DNA from: Lichenicoccus sp965213775
GTDB lineage: Bacteria > Pseudomonadota > Alphaproteobacteria > Acetobacterales > Acetobacteraceae
DNA length: 64,000 nt
Assembly (NCBI GenBank): GCA_965213775.1
Contig: CBDCAC010000002.1
Coordinates: forward strand, 372,001-436,000
Reading direction: 5' to 3'
The stretch's first letter is position 1, and each line of letters begins with the position of its first letter. The notes beneath the pieces were generated by a model, which saw only the letters and a list, made by a program, of their open reading frames with translations, was not told where the DNA came from and did no database searches. Made by a program: the position numbers and the translations under genes. Shown here piece after piece: positions 1 to 7,846 of the stretch.

Positions 1-795
1 GAAATGGCCGCCGGTGATGCGCTGCCGGTCGGCATGGCCGTCCACGCGAAGCACCCAGGGCAGGTCGGGCGGGATCTCGGCGGCGATCTGCTTCAGCGTG
101 CCGGCCAGGGCGCTCATCTGCTCCGCACCCGGCTTGGAGAGCTCGGCACTGCCGGGCGGGAACAGCACCTCGCTCTGGAACACGAAGCGGTCGCCGACCA
201 CGCGTAGGCCCGGCCGGTTGGCGAGCACCTGGCTCAGCCGGCCGAAGAACTCCGAGCGGTAGCGCTTGAGCTGCTCGACCTTGTCGGCCAGAGCCAGGTT
301 GAGCTTGTTGCCGAGGTCGCTGATCTTGGCGTCGCGGTCGCGCACGTCCTTCTGCGTGATGTCGAGCGCCTCGGTGATCGCGGCGAGCTGCTTCTCCAGC
401 TCCGCCAGCTGCTGGTTGAGCAGCGCCACCTGCGCCTGCGCGTCGCTGTCGAGCTTGGCCTGCGACTGCGCATGGGCGGTCTCCTGGGCGAGCTGGACAC
501 CGAGCGCCTGGGTCTGCGCCTGCAGCGCGCCGCGCTGCGCCCGCAGCGTCGCCACCGACAGCCCGAGATCGTGGCTCTTGACCCGCTCCAGCGACAGCAG
601 CTGGGTCAGCTGCGCCATCTCGCTCTGCAGCCGGTCCAGCACGTGCTGCCGGCCGTTCAGCGCCACCGACAGGAAGGCCTGCGCCAGCACGAACACCAGC
701 AGCACGAAGATGATGACCATGAGCAGCGTCGACAGCGCATCGACGTAGCCGGGCCACGCATCGAGGCCGTTGCGCGTGCCGTGGCGACGTCTCAT
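1..795 (-). CDS. MotB/OmpA-like peptidoglycan-binding protein (partial, C-terminus beyond window)
   Basis: The visible part is 265 residues starting at ATG 795 and running off the left edge. A single membrane segment lies at about residues 21-45, preceded by Asp19 in the sequence YVDALSTLLM, which resembles the proton-binding aspartate site of MotB-type stators. Residues about 50-170 are Gln/Leu/Ala-rich and look coiled-coil. From about 180 an OmpA-like domain starts (VDGHADRQRI is visible) that would hold peptidoglycan. It lies 126 bases downstream of a MotA/TolQ-type gene on the same strand, separated by a palindromic element. Role as the wall-anchored half of a proton-driven complex is inferred. 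No flagellar gene is present nearby, so it is not called motB. Confidence 0.8.
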   Translation of the reverse strand, partial: MRRRHGTRNGLDAWPGYVDALSTLLMVIIFVLLVFVLAQAFLSVALNGRQHVLDRLQSEMAQLTQLLSLERVKSHDLGLSVATLRAQRGALQAQTQALGVQLAQETAHAQSQAKLDSDAQAQVALLNQQLAELEKQLAAITEALDITQKDVRDRDAKISDLGNKLNLALADKVEQLKRYRSEFFGRLSQVLANRPGLRVVGDRFVFQSEVLFPPGSAELSKPGAEQMSALAGTLKQIAAEIPPDLPWVLRVDGHADRQRITGGHF

Positions 796-823
796 CGCGC
801 GGCGACAGCGGGCTGCGGCGTGG

Positions 824-920
824 AGGCAAGGGCTCCGCCCTTGGCCTGTTGGGGCCGGGGGCCCCAGACCCCGTTTTTCACAGGCTTGCCTTGGGTGGGG
901 TCGAGGGGCATCCCTTGCCT
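824..920. repeat. Palindromic intergenic element, copy A (full)
   Basis: This 97-base element has perfect 9-base inverted ends, AGGCAAGGG at the left and CCCTTGCCT at the right. Inside are the hairpins GCAAGGGC-tcc-GCCCTTG and GGGGCC-ggg-GGCCCC, followed by ACCCC, a short T run, and GGGGTC. Full copies with the same ends occur at 51253-51358 (reversed) and 55314-55427 (same direction). It separates the two stator-like genes. It may act as a transcription or mRNA-stability element; this is not shown by the sequence. Confidence 0.75.
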
Positions 921-921
921 G

Positions 922-2064
922 CTAGGTCGCATTCTCGCCCCCCAGTGCCGCCAGGGTGCGGGTCAACAGGCGCAGGTCGCCGCGCAGCTCGGCGGTGCTC
1001 TGCGCGCGACCCTGCTCGCCCTCGTTGAGCATCCGCCCGAGTAGGCGCTCGACGTTGCGCATGTGGTCGCGCAGGCCGTCCGCACCGCTCTCGGGGCCGT
1101 CGCGCGCCTCGGCGAGCCGGCGCAGCACCGGTGCCAGCCCGGACTGGTTCTCGGCGAGGCGCTGCATCAGCTGCTGGTTGGCGCGCATCATCTCGGTCAG
1201 GTCGGAGATCCGCTCGGACAGCGTCGCCATGGTGTGGTTGTGCGCCGAGCGGCCCTCCTCGCCGCGCGCCAGCACCGACTGCAGCCCGTCCAGGTTCTCC
1301 GCGGTCTGCTCCAGCAGCGCCTGCACGTAGGCCGGGATCGGCGCCTCGCCCTCGCCGGCGAAGCCGCCGGAGAAGCGGGTGATGCCGGCGAGCCACTCCT
1401 CCAGCTCGTTGAAGAAGCGGTTCTGCGCCTGCCCCGCGGTGAGGTCGAGGAACCCCAGCACCAGCGCGCCGGCGAGGCCGAACATCGAGCCGGAGAAGGC
1501 GGTGCCCATGCCGTGCAGCGGCCGCGCCAGCCCGCTCTTGAGCTGGTCGAACATCTGGTTGACGTCGCCCGAGCCGATCGAGAGGTTGCCGATCACCGAG
1601 GAGATCGAGCTCACCGTCAGCAGCAGCCCATAGAAGGTGCCGAGCAGGCCCAGGAAGATCAGCAGGCCGGTCATGTAGCGCGACAGTTCGCGGCTCTCGT
1701 CCAGGCGCGAGGACAGGCTGTCGAGCAGGCTGCGCATCGCCGGCGTCGACAGGGTCAGCCGGTCGGCGCGGTTGCGCGAGGCGATCATCGAGGCCATCGG
1801 CGCCAGCAGCTTCGGCGGCGACGGCGGCGTCAGCCCCGCGCGCGGATGACGCAGGGTCTCCAGCCAGCGCACCTCCGGCAGCAGCCGCAGCACCATCACC
1901 AGGTTCCAGATGATGCCGAGCGCCAGCACGCCGAGGATCAGCCCGTCCAGCAGCGGGTTGTTCTCGAACGCCGAGAGCAGCGTGCGCCAGAGCAGCGCGG
2001 TCGCCGCGGCCACCACCGCGAGGAAGATCAGCATGCGGACGACGTAGATGGTCGGACGGGTCAT
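922..2064 (-). CDS. MotA/TolQ/ExbB-type proton channel protein with long C-terminal tail
   Basis: 380 residues. Two N-terminal membrane segments (about 8-28 and 38-62) and a second pair near residues 135-160 and 190-215 give the MotA/TolQ/ExbB layout; the stretch GLLIFLGLLGTFYGLLL and the following region around FSGSMFGLAGALVLGFL are typical of the proton-channel domain. Residues about 240-380 form a long, polar, probably coiled cytoplasmic tail (for example SERISDLTEMMRANQQLMQR). The start ATG overlaps the upstream OmpA-like gene stop (ATGA), so the two are translationally coupled. With the MotB-like gene downstream this looks like an ion-driven stator complex in the inner membrane; the load it drives is unknown. 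Confidence 0.82.
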   Translation of the reverse strand: MTRPTIYVVRMLIFLAVVAAATALLWRTLLSAFENNPLLDGLILGVLALGIIWNLVMVLRLLPEVRWLETLRHPRAGLTPPSPPKLLAPMASMIASRNRADRLTLSTPAMRSLLDSLSSRLDESRELSRYMTGLLIFLGLLGTFYGLLLTVSSISSVIGNLSIGSGDVNQMFDQLKSGLARPLHGMGTAFSGSMFGLAGALVLGFLDLTAGQAQNRFFNELEEWLAGITRFSGGFAGEGEAPIPAYVQALLEQTAENLDGLQSVLARGEEGRSAHNHTMATLSERISDLTEMMRANQQLMQRLAENQSGLAPVLRRLAEARDGPESGADGLRDHMRNVERLLGRMLNEGEQGRAQSTAELRGDLRLLTRTLAALGGENAT

Positions 2065-2906
2065 GGTGCTGTGGCTGCCTTGCCGGGTGCGGCGGGAGCG
2101 TGATCGGGCGTCGGATCGCCGGAGGATGCCGGGGCGGGTGCCGGGGCGGGTGCCGGGGCGGGTGCGGCGGCCGCCCGCATGGCGTCGGATCGGGTCAGGT
2201 CGACGCGGTCGACCGGTCCGCCGTCGTGCGGCTGGCCGATCGCGCGCACGTAGATGCGCGTCGAGGCGACGCCGCCGTGGATCAGCACCGCGCGCGCCGC
2301 GAGCCCGCGTTCCAGCGACACCCGTCGCGGCGTCGACGGGTCGTCGGCGGTGCCGCTGCCATAGGCGTTGATCTGCGCGCGCGCCTGCGGATCGGCCTTG
2401 AGCTGCATCGCGAAGGCCTGTAGCGCCTGCATGTTGTCCCGGTTGAGGTCGGCGCTGCCGCCGCCGAAGGTGAGGCGGGCGCCGCCCTCGATCGGGCTCG
2501 GGACGCCGGCGGCGCCCGCCACCACCGGAACCGGCGGCGGCGGCGGCTCGGGATGCAGCGGCACGTCGATCACCGGCGCCTTGATCACCGGCGGCGGCGG
2601 CGGTGCCGCGGGTATCGTCGGCGACGGCGCGACCGACGCTGGCTTGGCCGTCGCCGCGGCGACCGGCGCGCGCGCGGCGCGCGCATGGCGGGCCGGGCGG
2701 CGCGAGGCGGTCCTATGCGGGGTGGGCTTCGGCGCCGCCGGACCCAGCGCATCCAGCGCCCGCGCGTCGCCGCCGCCGGGCGCGCCGCCAGGGGAAGTCA
2801 TGGAGGATGTCGCGGCGTCCTGAGCCGCGGCCCGAATCGTCCCCGCAGGGCCGGGCGCCAGCGCCAGCGCCAGCGCCAGGATCGAAAGGGAGACTGCGCG
2901 TTGCAC
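2061..2906 (-). CDS. Secreted Pro/Ala-rich protein with OmpA-like domain
   Basis: 281 residues, GTG start at 2906. An N-terminal signal peptide (about 1-27, LSILALALALAPG) is followed by a low-complexity Ala/Pro region with a PPPPP run. Residues about 145-225 look like a compact OmpA-like domain: RLTFGGGSADLNRDNMQAL, then ARAQINAYGSGTAD and a conserved-looking SLERGLAARAVLIHGG stretch, as in the peptidoglycan-binding fold. The tail carries an Ala-Pro repeat encoded by three copies of a 12-base unit near 2131-2165. Its stop overlaps the MotA-like start. It probably acts in the periplasm with the two downstream stator-like proteins. Confidence 0.75.
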   Translation of the reverse strand: MQRAVSLSILALALALAPGPAGTIRAAAQDAATSSMTSPGGAPGGGDARALDALGPAAPKPTPHRTASRRPARHARAARAPVAAATAKPASVAPSPTIPAAPPPPPVIKAPVIDVPLHPEPPPPPVPVVAGAAGVPSPIEGGARLTFGGGSADLNRDNMQALQAFAMQLKADPQARAQINAYGSGTADDPSTPRRVSLERGLAARAVLIHGGVASTRIYVRAIGQPHDGGPVDRVDLTRSDAMRAAAAPAPAPAPAPAPASSGDPTPDHAPAAPGKAATAP

Positions 2907-2960
2907 CGGGAGATTCTAGACGAGCGCCGGACGATGCTCAACCGCGCCGCGGCGCGGAGA

Positions 2961-3785
2961 TCACTCGCCCGCGGCGACGATCTCGCGCAGCTTGGCATGC
3001 AGCCCGGTATTGGCCGCCACCACGTCGCATTCAGCCCCCATCGCCTGATGGTCGCGACCCTGCGGATCGGTCGCGAAGCCGCCGGCCTCGCGCACCATCA
3101 GCAGGCCGGCGGCACAGTCCCACGGCTTGACGCCGAGCTCCCAGTAGCCGTCGAAGCGCCCGGCGGCGACCCAGGCAAGATCCAGTGCGGCGGCGCCGAA
3201 GCGGCGTATCCCGGCGACCTGCGGCATCAGCGCGCCCAGGATGCGCGCGAACGGCAGCCGGCGGCGCGCCGGGATCGCCGCGAACGGGATGCCGGTCGCG
3301 AACACCGCCTCGGAGATGTCGCGACGCGCCGAGACGCGCAGCCGACGGTCGTTGAGGTAGGCGCCGGCACCCTTCTCGGCCCAGTACATCTCGTTGCCGG
3401 CGGGGTTGTAGACCATGCCGGCGACGATCTCGGCGTCGCCGTCCGGCAGCCGCTTCTGCAGCGCGATGCTGATCGCCCAGTGCGGCATGCCGTGCAGGAA
3501 GTTGGTGGTGCCGTCGAGCGGATCGACCACCCAGCGCCAGGACCAGTTCTCGCCGCCCGACGCTCCGCTCTCCTCCATCAGGAAGGCGTAGCCGGGCCGC
3601 GCCCGCGCCAGCTCCTCGCGTATCGTGGCCTCGGCGCGCAGGTCCGCCTGGCTGACGAAGTCCGACGGGCCCTTGATGCTGACCTGGAGCTGCTCGACCT
3701 CGTTGAAGTCGCGCAGCAGCCGCTTGGCGGCCTTCCCCGCCGCGTTCTGCATCACCGTCATGTGCGGCGACAGGCGCTGCTGCAC
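2961..3785 (-). CDS. suhB: Inositol monophosphatase family protein (SuhB-like)
   Basis: 274 residues from GTG 3785, four bases after the efp stop. The family metal and catalytic motifs are present: EE at residues 71-72 (FLMEES), DPLDGT at 88-93, and WDCAAG near residue 220. Such enzymes hydrolyse inositol monophosphate; SuhB also works in rRNA antitermination in some bacteria. ATG codons at 3761 and 3752 are alternative starts, but the GTG keeps the N-terminal helix usually present in alphaproteobacterial homologues. It follows efp closely and is probably in the same transcript. Confidence 0.9.
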   Translation of the reverse strand: MQQRLSPHMTVMQNAAGKAAKRLLRDFNEVEQLQVSIKGPSDFVSQADLRAEATIREELARARPGYAFLMEESGASGGENWSWRWVVDPLDGTTNFLHGMPHWAISIALQKRLPDGDAEIVAGMVYNPAGNEMYWAEKGAGAYLNDRRLRVSARRDISEAVFATGIPFAAIPARRRLPFARILGALMPQVAGIRRFGAAALDLAWVAAGRFDGYWELGVKPWDCAAGLLMVREAGGFATDPQGRDHQAMGAECDVVAANTGLHAKLREIVAAGE

Positions 3786-3789
3786 GGGC

Positions 3790-4356
3790 TCAGCCCTTGG
3801 CGCGTTCGACGTAGCTCGCGTCCTCGGTGCGCACCACGATGCGCTCCCCGGTCTCGATGAACGGCGGCACCATGGTCTTGACCCCGTTGGAGAGCTTGGC
3901 CGGCTTGTACGACGACGTGGCGGTCTGTCCCTTGACCACCGGGTCGGCCTCGACGATCTCGAGCACCACGCTGACCGGCAGGTGGATCGCCACCGGGTCG
4001 CCCTCGACCAGGTCGACGATGACCTCCATGTTGTCCTGCAGGAAGGCGGTGGCCTCGCCAAGGATCGCCGCCGGGATCATCGCCTGCTCGAAGCTCTCCG
4101 GGTCCATCAGCACCAGGTTGTCGCCGTCGGTGTAGGAGTAGGTGTACTCCTTCTCCTCGGTGATCAGCCGCTCGACGGTGTCGGCGGTGCGCCAGCGCTC
4201 GTTGGTCTTGTTGCCGGTCTTGAGGTCGCGCATCTCGACCTGGATGAAGGCGCCGCCCTTGCCCGGAGAGATGATCTGCTGCTTGATCACGGTCCAGCGC
4301 CGGCCGTCATGCTCGATGACCTGTCCGGCCCTGATCAGGTTGGCCTGCTGCTTCAT
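3790..4356 (-). CDS. efp: Elongation factor P
   Basis: 188 residues, the normal EF-P length. EF-P binds between the ribosomal P and E sites and relieves stalling at polyproline. The N-terminal KOW-like domain carries the exposed loop SPGKGGAF with Lys33 at its tip, the residue that is beta-lysylated in EpmA-type systems. OB domains follow, with the C-terminal signature region GVKTMVPPFIETGERIVV. The gene sits directly between suhB and epmB, and epmA is divergent from epmB, so target and both modification enzymes are linked. The many proline-rich proteins in this window (for example at 45368 and 35110) are plausible clients. Confidence 0.97.
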   Translation of the reverse strand: MKQQANLIRAGQVIEHDGRRWTVIKQQIISPGKGGAFIQVEMRDLKTGNKTNERWRTADTVERLITEEKEYTYSYTDGDNLVLMDPESFEQAMIPAAILGEATAFLQDNMEVIVDLVEGDPVAIHLPVSVVLEIVEADPVVKGQTATSSYKPAKLSNGVKTMVPPFIETGERIVVRTEDASYVERAKG

Positions 4357-4405
4357 CTTAGGACTCTGCGTCTATGGAAGGCGGGGGGCATGGGAAGGCG
4401 GGCTT

Positions 4406-5494
4406 CTATCCCGCGGCCGGTTCCGGGGCAAGCGCACCGGGCAGCCCGTGGCTGATGCCCTGGGGGTCGCGCACCCGGCCCGACGGCAAGTCGAGGTAGT
4501 CCGGGCCCAGCGGCACCTTGCCGTGGCCGCCGGCGATGTCGAGCACGTAGGTCGGCCAGGCGAGGCCGGTGACGCGTCCGCGCAGCGAGGCGAGCAGCGC
4601 GCGGCCGCGCTCGATCGGCACCTGGAAGCGCGCGGTGCCGGGTGCGGGATCGAGCTGGTGCAGGTAGTACGGCTTGATCCTGGCCGCGACCATGGCGCGC
4701 AGCAGCGCCTCCAGCGCCTCGACGGTGTCGTTGACGCCGGCCAGCAGCACCGACTGGCCGAGCACCGGGATCGCGCGCGCCTGCACCCGACGCACCGCCG
4801 CGACCGCGTCGGCGGTGAACTCGCGCGCGTGGTTGGCGTGCAGCACCAGCCACATCGCCTTGTCGGTTTCGAGTGCGGCGGCCAGCGCGTCGTCGAGCCG
4901 CGCCGGATCGGCGACCGGCACCCGGGTATGGACGCGCACCGTGCGGACGTGGGCGATGCCGTCGAGGGCGGCGACGATGCGGCGGAGGCGGCGCGGCGAC
5001 AGCATCAGCGGATCGCCGCCGGTCAGGATCACCTCGCCGATCGCGGGATGGCCGCGCAGCCAGTCCAGCGCGCGCTCGAGCTCGGCCTCGTCGAGCACCC
5101 CGCCGCCGGGCCCGACATGCTCCCGCCTGAAGCAGAACCGGCAATAGAGCGGGCAGACCAGCAGCGGCTTGAGCAGGGCGCGGTCGGCGTAGCGATGCAC
5201 GATGCCGCGGACCGGCGAGTGGGCGTCGTCGCCGATCGGGTCGGCCAGCTCGTGCGGCGCGCGCTCCAGCTCCGCCGGATCGGGCACCACCTGCAGCGCA
5301 ATCGGGTCGCCCGGCCGCTCGATCAGTGCGAGGAAGGCGGGCGGGATCAGGGTCGCGAAACTCTCGCCGACCGCGCGCAGCGCCGCACGCTGGCCCTCGG
5401 GTGCCAGACCCGCGCCGATCAGCGCGTCGGTGTCGCGTATGCCGGCGTCACGTATCCCGGGGCGCGCCCGGCCGTTCTGGTTGCCGATCGCCAT
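4406..5494 (-). CDS. epmB: EF-P (R)-beta-lysine-forming aminomutase (EpmB, lysine 2,3-aminomutase family)
   Basis: 362 residues. It is a radical-SAM/PLP enzyme that turns L-alpha-lysine to beta-lysine for EF-P modification. The iron-sulfur cluster motif CPLYCRFC gives Cys114, Cys118 and Cys121; GGDPLML at 159-165 follows the SAM fold; Lys326 in GGHGKVPLG is the expected PLP lysine. The size fits short EpmB proteins rather than longer catabolic KamA. It lies 49 bases upstream of efp on the same strand and 23 bases from the divergent epmA start, so the EpmB assignment rests on both sequence and context. Confidence 0.93.
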   Translation of the reverse strand: MAIGNQNGRARPGIRDAGIRDTDALIGAGLAPEGQRAALRAVGESFATLIPPAFLALIERPGDPIALQVVPDPAELERAPHELADPIGDDAHSPVRGIVHRYADRALLKPLLVCPLYCRFCFRREHVGPGGGVLDEAELERALDWLRGHPAIGEVILTGGDPLMLSPRRLRRIVAALDGIAHVRTVRVHTRVPVADPARLDDALAAALETDKAMWLVLHANHAREFTADAVAAVRRVQARAIPVLGQSVLLAGVNDTVEALEALLRAMVAARIKPYYLHQLDPAPGTARFQVPIERGRALLASLRGRVTGLAWPTYVLDIAGGHGKVPLGPDYLDLPSGRVRDPQGISHGLPGALAPEPAAG

Positions 5495-5517
5495 GCCGGC
5501 GCTGTACTGCCCCTACC

Positions 5518-6537
5518 ATGAACCCGCAACCCGGCGGCGGCGCGGACCGCCGGCCACGCAGCCCGATCGCCGACCGCCTGCCGCTGCTGCGCCGGCGTGC
5601 GCAGCTGGCGCGCGCGGTGCGCGCCTTCTTCGACGCCCGCGGCTATCTCGAGGTCGAGACGCCGTACGCGGTCGCGACCCCGGGGGAGGAGGTGCATCTG
5701 CGGCCGTTCCGCACCGAGCGGATCGCGACCGACGGCAGCCGCGAGCGGCTGTTCCTGCATACCAGCCCCGAGTTCGCGATGAAGCGCCTGGTGGCGGCGA
5801 CCGGCCTGCCGGTGTTCCAGCTCGCCCGGGTTTGGCGCAACGGCGAGGGCAGCGCGCTGCACGCCGCCGAGTTCACCATGCTCGAATGGTATCGGCCGGG
5901 TGCGGACCTGGCCTCGCTGATGGACGAGACCGAGGCGCTGCTGCGCGCGACCCTGCCGCCCCGCCTGTCGCGCGACGGCCGGGACTGCGCCATCGACGCG
6001 CCCTTCGAGCGGCTGCGGCTGCAGCAGGCGTTCGCCCGCGAGCTCGGCGCCGACCTGCTCGCGACCGCTGGCGACGCGGCAGGGCTGGCGCGGCAGGCCG
6101 CGACCGCGCTGCGTGCCGGCGAGGCATGGGAGGACCTGTTCTTCCGGCTTCTGCTGGGCGCGGTCGAGCCCGCGATCGGCCGCGCGCGGCCCACCTTCCT
6201 GACGCACTGGCCGTCGAGCCAGGCAGCACTGGCGCGGCGCGATCCGGACGATCCGCGCGCCGCCCTGCGCTTCGAGCTGTACGCGTGCGGCATCGAGCTC
6301 GCCAACGCCTTCGAGGAGCTCACCGATCCGGCGGAGCAGCGCGCCCGCTTCCTGCACGACCGCGCCCGACGCGCAGCCCTCGACCCCGAGGCGGATCGCT
6401 GGCCGCTCGACGAGGCGCTGCTCGACGCGCTCGCCGACCTGCCGCCCTGTGCCGGCGCGGCACTCGGCTTCGACCGGCTGGCGCTGCTCGCCAGCGGTGC
6501 GGCGCACCTGTCCGACGTCCTGTGGCTGGGCGCCTGA
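5518..6537 (+). CDS. epmA: EF-P beta-lysine ligase (EpmA/PoxA/GenX)
   Basis: 339 residues, a stand-alone class II lysyl-tRNA-synthetase-like catalytic domain without anticodon-binding domain. HTSPEFAMK at 81-89 and VWRNGEG at 105-111 match motif 2, followed by EFTMLEWY at 118-125; ALGFDRLALL near the C-terminus is motif 3. EpmA attaches (R)-beta-lysine to the EF-P loop lysine. ATG 5518 is chosen because the longer open frame upstream runs antisense into epmB. The gene is divergent from epmB with only 23 bases between starts, so their promoters must overlap or lie inside the coding regions. Confidence 0.95.
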   Translation: MNPQPGGGADRRPRSPIADRLPLLRRRAQLARAVRAFFDARGYLEVETPYAVATPGEEVHLRPFRTERIATDGSRERLFLHTSPEFAMKRLVAATGLPVFQLARVWRNGEGSALHAAEFTMLEWYRPGADLASLMDETEALLRATLPPRLSRDGRDCAIDAPFERLRLQQAFARELGADLLATAGDAAGLARQAATALRAGEAWEDLFFRLLLGAVEPAIGRARPTFLTHWPSSQAALARRDPDDPRAALRFELYACGIELANAFEELTDPAEQRARFLHDRARRAALDPEADRWPLDEALLDALADLPPCAGAALGFDRLALLASGAAHLSDVLWLGA

Positions 6538-6653
6538 GGTCGCGCCGGATCGTGCCGGGTTGCATTCTGCGTGATCATGTCTTGATCCGGGCGAAGCTCT
6601 CCTACGTTGTAGTGATCAGCATCCCGCCATTCTCCATACGTCGAGGCCCTGCC

Positions 6654-7100
6654 ATGTCGTTCCGCCGCCTGCTTCCCCTGGCCGCACTCGCGGTCCCGCT
6701 GCTCGGCCTCGCCGCCTGCCAGACGCCGACGCCGGCGCAGCGACGCCTGCTCGACTCGCTGATCGGCCGTCCTCCGGTGGAGGTGGTGCGCAATTTCGGC
6801 GTGCCGACCCGCACCTACAGCACCGACGGCCACAGCTTCCTCGCCTATGTCGAGAACGACAGCAGCTATTTTCCGGGCTCCGGCGGCTTCGGCTACGGCG
6901 GGTTCGGCTATGGCGGCTTCGGCGGCTTCGGCGGCTATGGCGGGTTCGGTGGCTTCGGCGGTTTCGGCGGCTATGACGGGTTCGGCTATGGCGGCTTCGG
7001 CGGCTTCCCGGCGAGCTACTACAGCGCCAGCTGCCAGACCCTGTTCGAGGTCACCAACGACAAGGTCGCGTCCTGGTCGCTGCGCGGCAACGGTTGCTGA
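6654..7100 (+). CDS. Small lipoprotein with Gly-Phe-Tyr repeats
   Basis: 148 residues. A lipoprotein signal ends at Cys22 (LLGLAAC). Residues 35-65 (LIGRPPVEVVRNFGVPTRTY) resemble the SmpA/OmlA-type 'lipoprotein grip' pattern. The middle, about residues 74-118, is a Gly-Phe-Tyr tract of GFGGYGGF-type units, and a C-terminal Cys pair (SCQTLFEV and NGC) could be a disulfide. The same mix is seen in small outer-membrane-associated lipoproteins of this group, but no function can be assigned. It precedes the fasciclin lipoprotein by 46 bases on the same strand. Confidence 0.75.
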   Translation: MSFRRLLPLAALAVPLLGLAACQTPTPAQRRLLDSLIGRPPVEVVRNFGVPTRTYSTDGHSFLAYVENDSSYFPGSGGFGYGGFGYGGFGGFGGYGGFGGFGGFGGYDGFGYGGFGGFPASYYSASCQTLFEVTNDKVASWSLRGNGC

Positions 7101-7146
7101 TCGCGGCACATCTCGTTACGCATGACCCGCTGATGAGGGGAAGCGC

Positions 7147-7827
7147 ATGGGGCGGCTGAGGGCGGGGCGGTTCGTGCTGGCGCTGTGCATGATGGCGAGC
7201 CTCGCCGGATGCGAGAGCGGCGCCAGGCAGGACCCGCTGCTGGTGCGCGGCAGCACCGACGACATCGTGTTCGCCAACGTGCCGCTGTCGCGCGACCGCA
7301 CGGTCGACGAGAGCATCGTCGCCTCGCTGGAGCTCACCGACTACGCCGTGGCCCTGGACCGCGCCGGGCTGCTCGACACGCTGCGCCGCAACGGCCCGTT
7401 CACCGTGTTCGCGGCGCCCAACGAGCCGCTCGAGGCGGCGCAGCGCGATGCCGGCGGCGCGCTGCTGCGACCGGCCAACCATGCCGACCTGCGCCGCCTG
7501 ATGGCCTACACCATCGTCCCCGGCCGCTACACCGAGGCCAGGCTGCGACGCCTGATCGCGGCACGGCGCGGCCCGGTCGGGCTGACCACCTTCGACGGCC
7601 GCGACGTGCTGCGCGTCGGGATCGATCCCGGCACCGGGCGGCTGCTGCTGGCCGACGCGCTCGGCCGCAGCGACCGGCTCTGGCTCGCCGACGTGCCGCA
7701 ATCCAACGGCGTGCTGTATGCGACCCAGTCGATGCTGCTGCCGGACCGCGGCGTGATCGCGGCTCCGGCGCCGGCCGGCACCTACGTGCCGGGCGACTAC
7801 GCCACCGGGGTGGGCGCGCGCCGCTGA
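7147..7827 (+). CDS. Fasciclin-domain lipoprotein
   Basis: 226 residues with a good ribosome site (GAGGGGA) before ATG 7147. Lipobox MASLAGC gives Cys22. The single FAS1-like domain spans about residues 52-200: SIVASLELTDYAVALDRAGLLDTLRRNG, the FTVFAAPNEPLE core motif, then MAYTIVPGRYTEARL and the closing region LYATQSMLLP. FAS1 proteins usually act in adhesion or at the cell surface. The repeat region of the neighbouring Gly-Phe lipoprotein is not shared. Confidence 0.88.
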   Translation: MGRLRAGRFVLALCMMASLAGCESGARQDPLLVRGSTDDIVFANVPLSRDRTVDESIVASLELTDYAVALDRAGLLDTLRRNGPFTVFAAPNEPLEAAQRDAGGALLRPANHADLRRLMAYTIVPGRYTEARLRRLIAARRGPVGLTTFDGRDVLRVGIDPGTGRLLLADALGRSDRLWLADVPQSNGVLYATQSMLLPDRGVIAAPAPAGTYVPGDYATGVGARR

Positions 7828-7846
7828 GCCGGGCGTGCCCGGTGCC

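Noticed and set aside
824..920. Insertion sequence
   Set aside because: There is no transposase frame in the element or its copies; all are near 100 bases.
2061..2370. Plus-strand frame with Arg/Gly/Cys repeats
   Set aside because: It is the antisense shadow of the Ala-Pro repeat of the OmpA-like gene.
1..2906. Zorya defence system
   Set aside because: Only MotA- and MotB-like genes are visible with an extra OmpA-like gene. No ZorC, ZorD or ZorE is seen, so the name is not justified.
1..2906. Flagellar stator genes motA/motB
   Set aside because: No flagellar or chemotaxis operon is near, and the MotA-like tail is much longer than in flagellar stators.
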